A stretch of DNA of 16,735 bases from MGBC114844 sp910585855 (lineage in GTDB: Bacteria; Bacillota; Clostridia; Lachnospirales; Lachnospiraceae). The translations under genes were made by a program, and so were the position numbers. Positions 14,401 to 16,735 of the stretch are shown one piece after another (positions within the stretch are counted from its first letter, which is position 1; every line of letters begins with the position of its first letter). The notes beneath the pieces are model-generated. The model did no database searches. It worked only from the letters and a program-made list of their open reading frames with translations, and was not told the DNA's origin. The stretch lies in contig CBFFYP010000090.1 in assembly GCA_965646165.1 (NCBI GenBank), positions 1 to 16,735 of the forward strand, in the 5' to 3' direction.

Positions 14401-15189
14401 TTGGCAAGACCGCAGCGTCCTAGACGGGTATGTGAAGAACCAATGTATTATCGTTTTTCTCCTGATGGGATATCGAGCGGAAAACCGGTTGTACTTACAG
14501 TAGATGAATATGAAGTAATCCGTTTGGTGGATTTTGAGAAAAAGACACATCAGCAGTGTGCGGTTTTGATGGATATTTCTCGTACAACAGTTACGGAAAT
14601 TTATGAAAGCGCACGCTGTAAAATAGCAGAGTGTTTGGTAAATGGCAGAGAACTTTTTATATCTGGCGGACATTATCGTCTTTGTGACGGAACATTGGGC
14701 TATTGTAAAAAGATAGACTGTAGACAAAAACGTTTTTGCGCTGAAGAATGTATTTATCAAAGTGTTTTGGAAAAGAAAGGAGCAGGCAGTATGAGAGTTG
14801 CAGTAACTTATGAGGATGGAATGATCTTTCAGCATTTCGGTCATACAGAGCAGTTTAAATTTTATGATGTAGAAGAGAAAAAAATTGTAAAGGAACAAAT
14901 AGCCGATACTATGGGAAATGGACATGGCGCATTGGCAGGATTTTTGAAAGCAAATCAGGTAGATGTTTTAATCTGCGGCGGAATTGGAGGCGGTGCGCAG
15001 AGTGCGCTTGTTCAGGCAGGGATTCAGCTTTATGGAGGTGTTTCAGGCAGTGCGGATGATGCAGTGGCTGCATGGATAGAGGGAACACTGGGATATAATC
15101 CAGATGTACAGTGCAGCCATCACAATCATAGCTGTCATGGTCATGGTGATTCTTGTGGAGAAGAGAAACATGGCTGTTCTGGGAATTAA
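14401..15189 (+). CDS. DUF134 DNA-binding domain fused to NifX/NifB-type FeMo-cofactor-binding domain
   Basis: A 262-residue fusion. Residues 1-95 are a DUF134 domain (ARPQRPRRVCEEP, LTVDEYEVIRLVDFE, then a helix-turn-helix around CAVLMDISRTTVTEIYESAR). Residues 95-120 hold a Cys-rich linker with five cysteines. Residues 131-235 are a dinitrogenase iron-molybdenum cofactor-type domain (RVAVTYEDG, FQHFGHTEQFKFYDVE, LICGGIGGGAQSALVQAGI). The tail, 238-262, is rich in His and Cys and probably binds metal. Such proteins are common in non-nitrogen-fixing anaerobes; a role in metal-cluster or redox-responsive control is inference. The start is TTG, with AAAAGGAG eight bases upstream. An internal AAGGAG (14777-14782) lies eight bases before the in-frame ATG 14791 at the domain boundary. 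Confidence 0.88.
   Translation: MARPQRPRRVCEEPMYYRFSPDGISSGKPVVLTVDEYEVIRLVDFEKKTHQQCAVLMDISRTTVTEIYESARCKIAECLVNGRELFISGGHYRLCDGTLGYCKKIDCRQKRFCAEECIYQSVLEKKGAGSMRVAVTYEDGMIFQHFGHTEQFKFYDVEEKKIVKEQIADTMGNGHGALAGFLKANQVDVLICGGIGGGAQSALVQAGIQLYGGVSGSADDAVAAWIEGTLGYNPDVQCSHHNHSCHGHGDSCGEEKHGCSGN
14777..14793 (+). promoter_or_regulatory. Internal ribosome binding site and ATG at the NifX-domain boundary
   Basis: AAGGAG at 14777-14782, an 8-base gap, then ATG at 14791 in frame. Translation from here would give a free 132-residue NifX-like domain with the His/Cys tail but without the DUF134 part. Confidence 0.5.
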
Positions 15190-15218
15190 TGAATTAGAAA
15201 AGTAATTGAAAAGAATAA

Positions 15219-15248
15219 AAATAAGGGCTGCGAGGGCAGTCCTTATTT
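15219..15248 (+). terminator. Terminator after the DUF134-NifX gene
   Basis: A 13-pair stem joins 15219-15231 to 15236-15248 around GAGG, with one G-U pair. The stem base is A/T rich so the downstream arm itself ends in TTATTT. It lies 29 bases after the stop codon. Confidence 0.75.
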
Positions 15249-15267
15249 AGAGTTTATAGGAAGGGAA

Positions 15268-15278
15268 ACGCTGAAATC
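15268..15278 (+). repeat. Possible relic of a D/E repeat edge
   Basis: ACGCTGAAATC is identical to the left edge of copy D (3901-3911), preceded by GGGAA. No matching inverted arm is seen nearby, so it is at most a fragment. Confidence 0.25.
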
Positions 15279-15299
15279 AATTTGATGGTTTCTGGGATT

Positions 15300-15329
15300 T
15301 TGAGCAGAAACAATTAATAGTCAGATAAT
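15300..15329 (+). promoter_or_regulatory. Predicted promoter for the CxxC protein gene
   Basis: TTGAGC (15300-15305) and GATAAT (15324-15329) with an 18-base spacer, 40 bases before the start codon and downstream of the preceding terminator. Confidence 0.45.
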
Positions 15330-15369
15330 TATAAGTTATTATATCATTTATAAAAAAGGAGAAATTGTT

Positions 15370-16320
15370 ATGATGCCAAAAAAGATTCCATTTCATAAAT
15401 GGAATGATATTCTGGGATTTCAAACAGCACAGGAAAGTGTTGAGATTTTGTTTTATCCTGTTGAAGTACCAGATTCTGAGAAAGAATTATTTTTGCATCA
15501 TAAGCCTTTGAGCCGTTATCGGCAGGCTTATGAAGATGTACTTAGCAATTTTATTACTATGGGAGAATTTACATATGAGTTGTATTTGGCAACACCTTAT
15601 TTTGTGGAAATTTATGAGAAATGGAAGCAAAAACAGGACTTTCAGTGGCAGTTTTTGTTTGTGTCTTTAATTGGTGCTTGTCTTGCTACTGATTTTCCGT
15701 ATAATCATTTTAGTAAGAAATTGAATGAAAGTTTGCCAAAGGAGATTATTGAGAACCATTTGTACAATGTGAAAATAATGCAAGAACAAACTAAGGCATT
15801 TATTTCAGATCATTTTGAGAAGCTGAAGCAGTTAAATCATACAGAGGCACAGTATTTTTGTCAATGTCTGTTTGCGATTTTAGGAGATCGGGAAGCATCT
15901 TATATATTTTTTTTGAGGAATTTTAATGGATGTTCGATTGTATGTCCTTATTGTATTGATTCGGATGAAATTTGTTATGAGTTTGACTGGAATAAGATAA
16001 ATGAAGAGTCTACATGTAAACTGCCTTTTCACTATAGCGATGCAGCCGGTCATTGGTATATGAGAGGTGATAAATCTATATGTAAACCGCCAAAGGAGAT
16101 TTGCCTTGCTCCTTCTGCTATTGGGCAGTGGGATTGGAAATCGTATGATAACGATTATGTTTGGTTTAGCAATTTGCTGTATTTTTTAGGAAATGAAGAG
16201 AGTGCTAAAAAATTGTCTTATTATTACGGGGTGTTTACTTGTCCAAACTGCGGCAAAACAAGTATAGTAATGGATTTGGCAAAATATACAATGATTCAGA
16301 ATACGGAATCAGATCTGTAG
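15370..16320 (+). CDS. Unrecognised protein with two CxxC knuckles
   Basis: A 316-residue protein I do not recognise. Residues 1-160 are mostly helical with many aromatic residues and no signal peptide; 92-106 (WQFLFVSLIGACLAT) is hydrophobic but probably buried rather than membrane-spanning. Two CPxC motifs follow: CPYC at 192-195 and CPNCG at 291-295, which could bind one zinc as a split ribbon. The segments before them are similar (LGDREASYIFF and LGNEESAKKLSYYY), suggesting an internal duplication. The region between is rich in Trp, Tyr and Cys. AAAAGGAG eight bases before ATG 15370 supports the start; ATG 15373 is possible. The gene has its own predicted promoter and no clear partner, and repeat C follows. 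Confidence 0.8.
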   Translation: MMPKKIPFHKWNDILGFQTAQESVEILFYPVEVPDSEKELFLHHKPLSRYRQAYEDVLSNFITMGEFTYELYLATPYFVEIYEKWKQKQDFQWQFLFVSLIGACLATDFPYNHFSKKLNESLPKEIIENHLYNVKIMQEQTKAFISDHFEKLKQLNHTEAQYFCQCLFAILGDREASYIFFLRNFNGCSIVCPYCIDSDEICYEFDWNKINEESTCKLPFHYSDAAGHWYMRGDKSICKPPKEICLAPSAIGQWDWKSYDNDYVWFSNLLYFLGNEESAKKLSYYYGVFTCPNCGKTSIVMDLAKYTMIQNTESDL

Positions 16321-16355
16321 AGTTTTATATTTAATATCCGAGTGTAGTAGTAGGC

Positions 16356-16382
16356 TTTCGTAGAGTATTCCACTCTATGAAA
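16356..16382 (+). terminator. Weak terminator-like hairpin after the CxxC protein gene
   Basis: TTTCGTAGAGT (16356-16366) pairs with ACTCTATGAAA (16372-16382), with one G-U pair, around ATTCC. It lies 35 bases after the stop. Only a short TTTT follows five bases later, so function is uncertain. Confidence 0.3.
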
Positions 16383-16460
16383 ACAGATTTTAAGTGGATT
16401 CTCTGCTTGATATGATAGCCGTTCTGGTAGGATTTGTCAAGAGTGAATTAATTCTTTCGA

Positions 16461-16735
16461 GGGGGGACGCTGGATTTTGGTTTTCCTGTTGGTCTGCTGT
16501 TCCGCTCTTCGGGAAGTAAGAAATTCTAAGACTTCTGCCCTTTTGTGTATCCAACCGACCGAACCGGTGCGCAATTCGCCCTTATTTCAACCGAAACATG
16601 ACTGGTATAAGGAACGATTTTCTCTATGATAAGGTGCTGCTTTCTCTTTTATATGGGCTAAACACCATAGACGAGAACTTAACGAAAAACCATATAAAAT
16701 AGTGGATTCCAAAAGAAAAAATAAATTCACAACAG
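16461..16735 (-). repeat. Intergenic structured repeat, copy C (A/B/C family, cut by window end)
   Basis: The left edge GGGGGGACGCT is followed by GGATTTTGG, CCGCTC, AAGTAAGAAATTCTAAGACTTCTG-like sequence and CCGACCGAACCGGTGCGCAATTCGCCC, colinear with copy B. The 73 bases at 16582-16654 correspond to the 73-base insert of copy A, and GGGCTAAACAC (16655-16665) follows. The 5' half differs: stem 1 is not recognisable and stem 2 is not paired. TGGATTCCAAAA near 16703 resembles the end of the right arm of copy B. The strand given follows the G-U pair in the CCGG stem (16555-16558 with 16564-16567). Confidence 0.75.

Noticed and set aside
14314..14925. Minus-strand frame of 203 codons opposite the DUF134-NifX gene
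   Set aside because: It is antisense to a clear gene with a consensus promoter. Its Phe/Ile/Tyr-rich composition is typical of the reverse of AT-rich coding sequence.
1..16735. CRISPR array or tRNA genes
   Set aside because: The repeats seen are dispersed foldbacks, not regularly spaced direct repeats, and no tRNA cloverleaf with a T-loop signature was recognised.

Overview
The window looks like a piece of a low-GC Clostridia chromosome, most likely Lachnospiraceae. The evidence is AT-rich coding with strong AGGAGG-type ribosome binding sites, some TTG/GTG starts, a type III glutamine synthetase, a long class II fructose-bisphosphate aldolase, a DUF134-NifX fusion and a protein of a Lachnospiraceae-restricted family. 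No rRNA, tRNA, CRISPR array, prophage or complete insertion sequence is visible.

Layout. 1-1000: an intergenic repeat (copy A) and a catalytic-domain-only tyrosine recombinase on the minus strand. 1267-3841: rsmA followed closely by a chemoreceptor gene, ended by a terminator and a foldback repeat (copy D). 4224-5819: a lineage-specific protein with a long charged linker. 5949-9139: fructose-bisphosphate aldolase and, behind its own promoter and a leader hairpin, type III glutamine synthetase. 9305-9703: a terminator and foldback repeat B. 9836-11242: a sodium:alanine/glycine symporter, followed by a near-perfect palindromic repeat (copy E) that merges into a terminator. 11464-13961: a group dominated by ADP-ribose enzymes: a NADAR-family protein on the minus strand, and divergently a metallophosphoesterase, a macrodomain protein and a YbaK/EbsC deacylase. 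14069-14257: a decayed 3' end of a TnpB gene of the IS200/IS605 group, not covered by any intact gene. 14401-15189: a DUF134-NifX fusion with a consensus promoter. 15370-16320: an unrecognised protein with two CxxC knuckles. 16461-16735: repeat copy C, running off the window.

Working together. The central genes are ordinary housekeeping: ribosome maturation, chemotaxis, glycolysis, nitrogen assimilation, amino acid uptake. The unusual content is of two kinds. First, five intergenic repeat elements in under 17 kb fall into two families (A/B/C and D/E) that share a GGACGC-type edge. A, B and C show compensatory and G-U-preserving changes in predicted stems, which points to an RNA structure read from a definite strand. 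Second, two unrelated ADP-ribose-processing folds (NADAR and macrodomain) lie back to back without a recognisable DarT toxin in the window.
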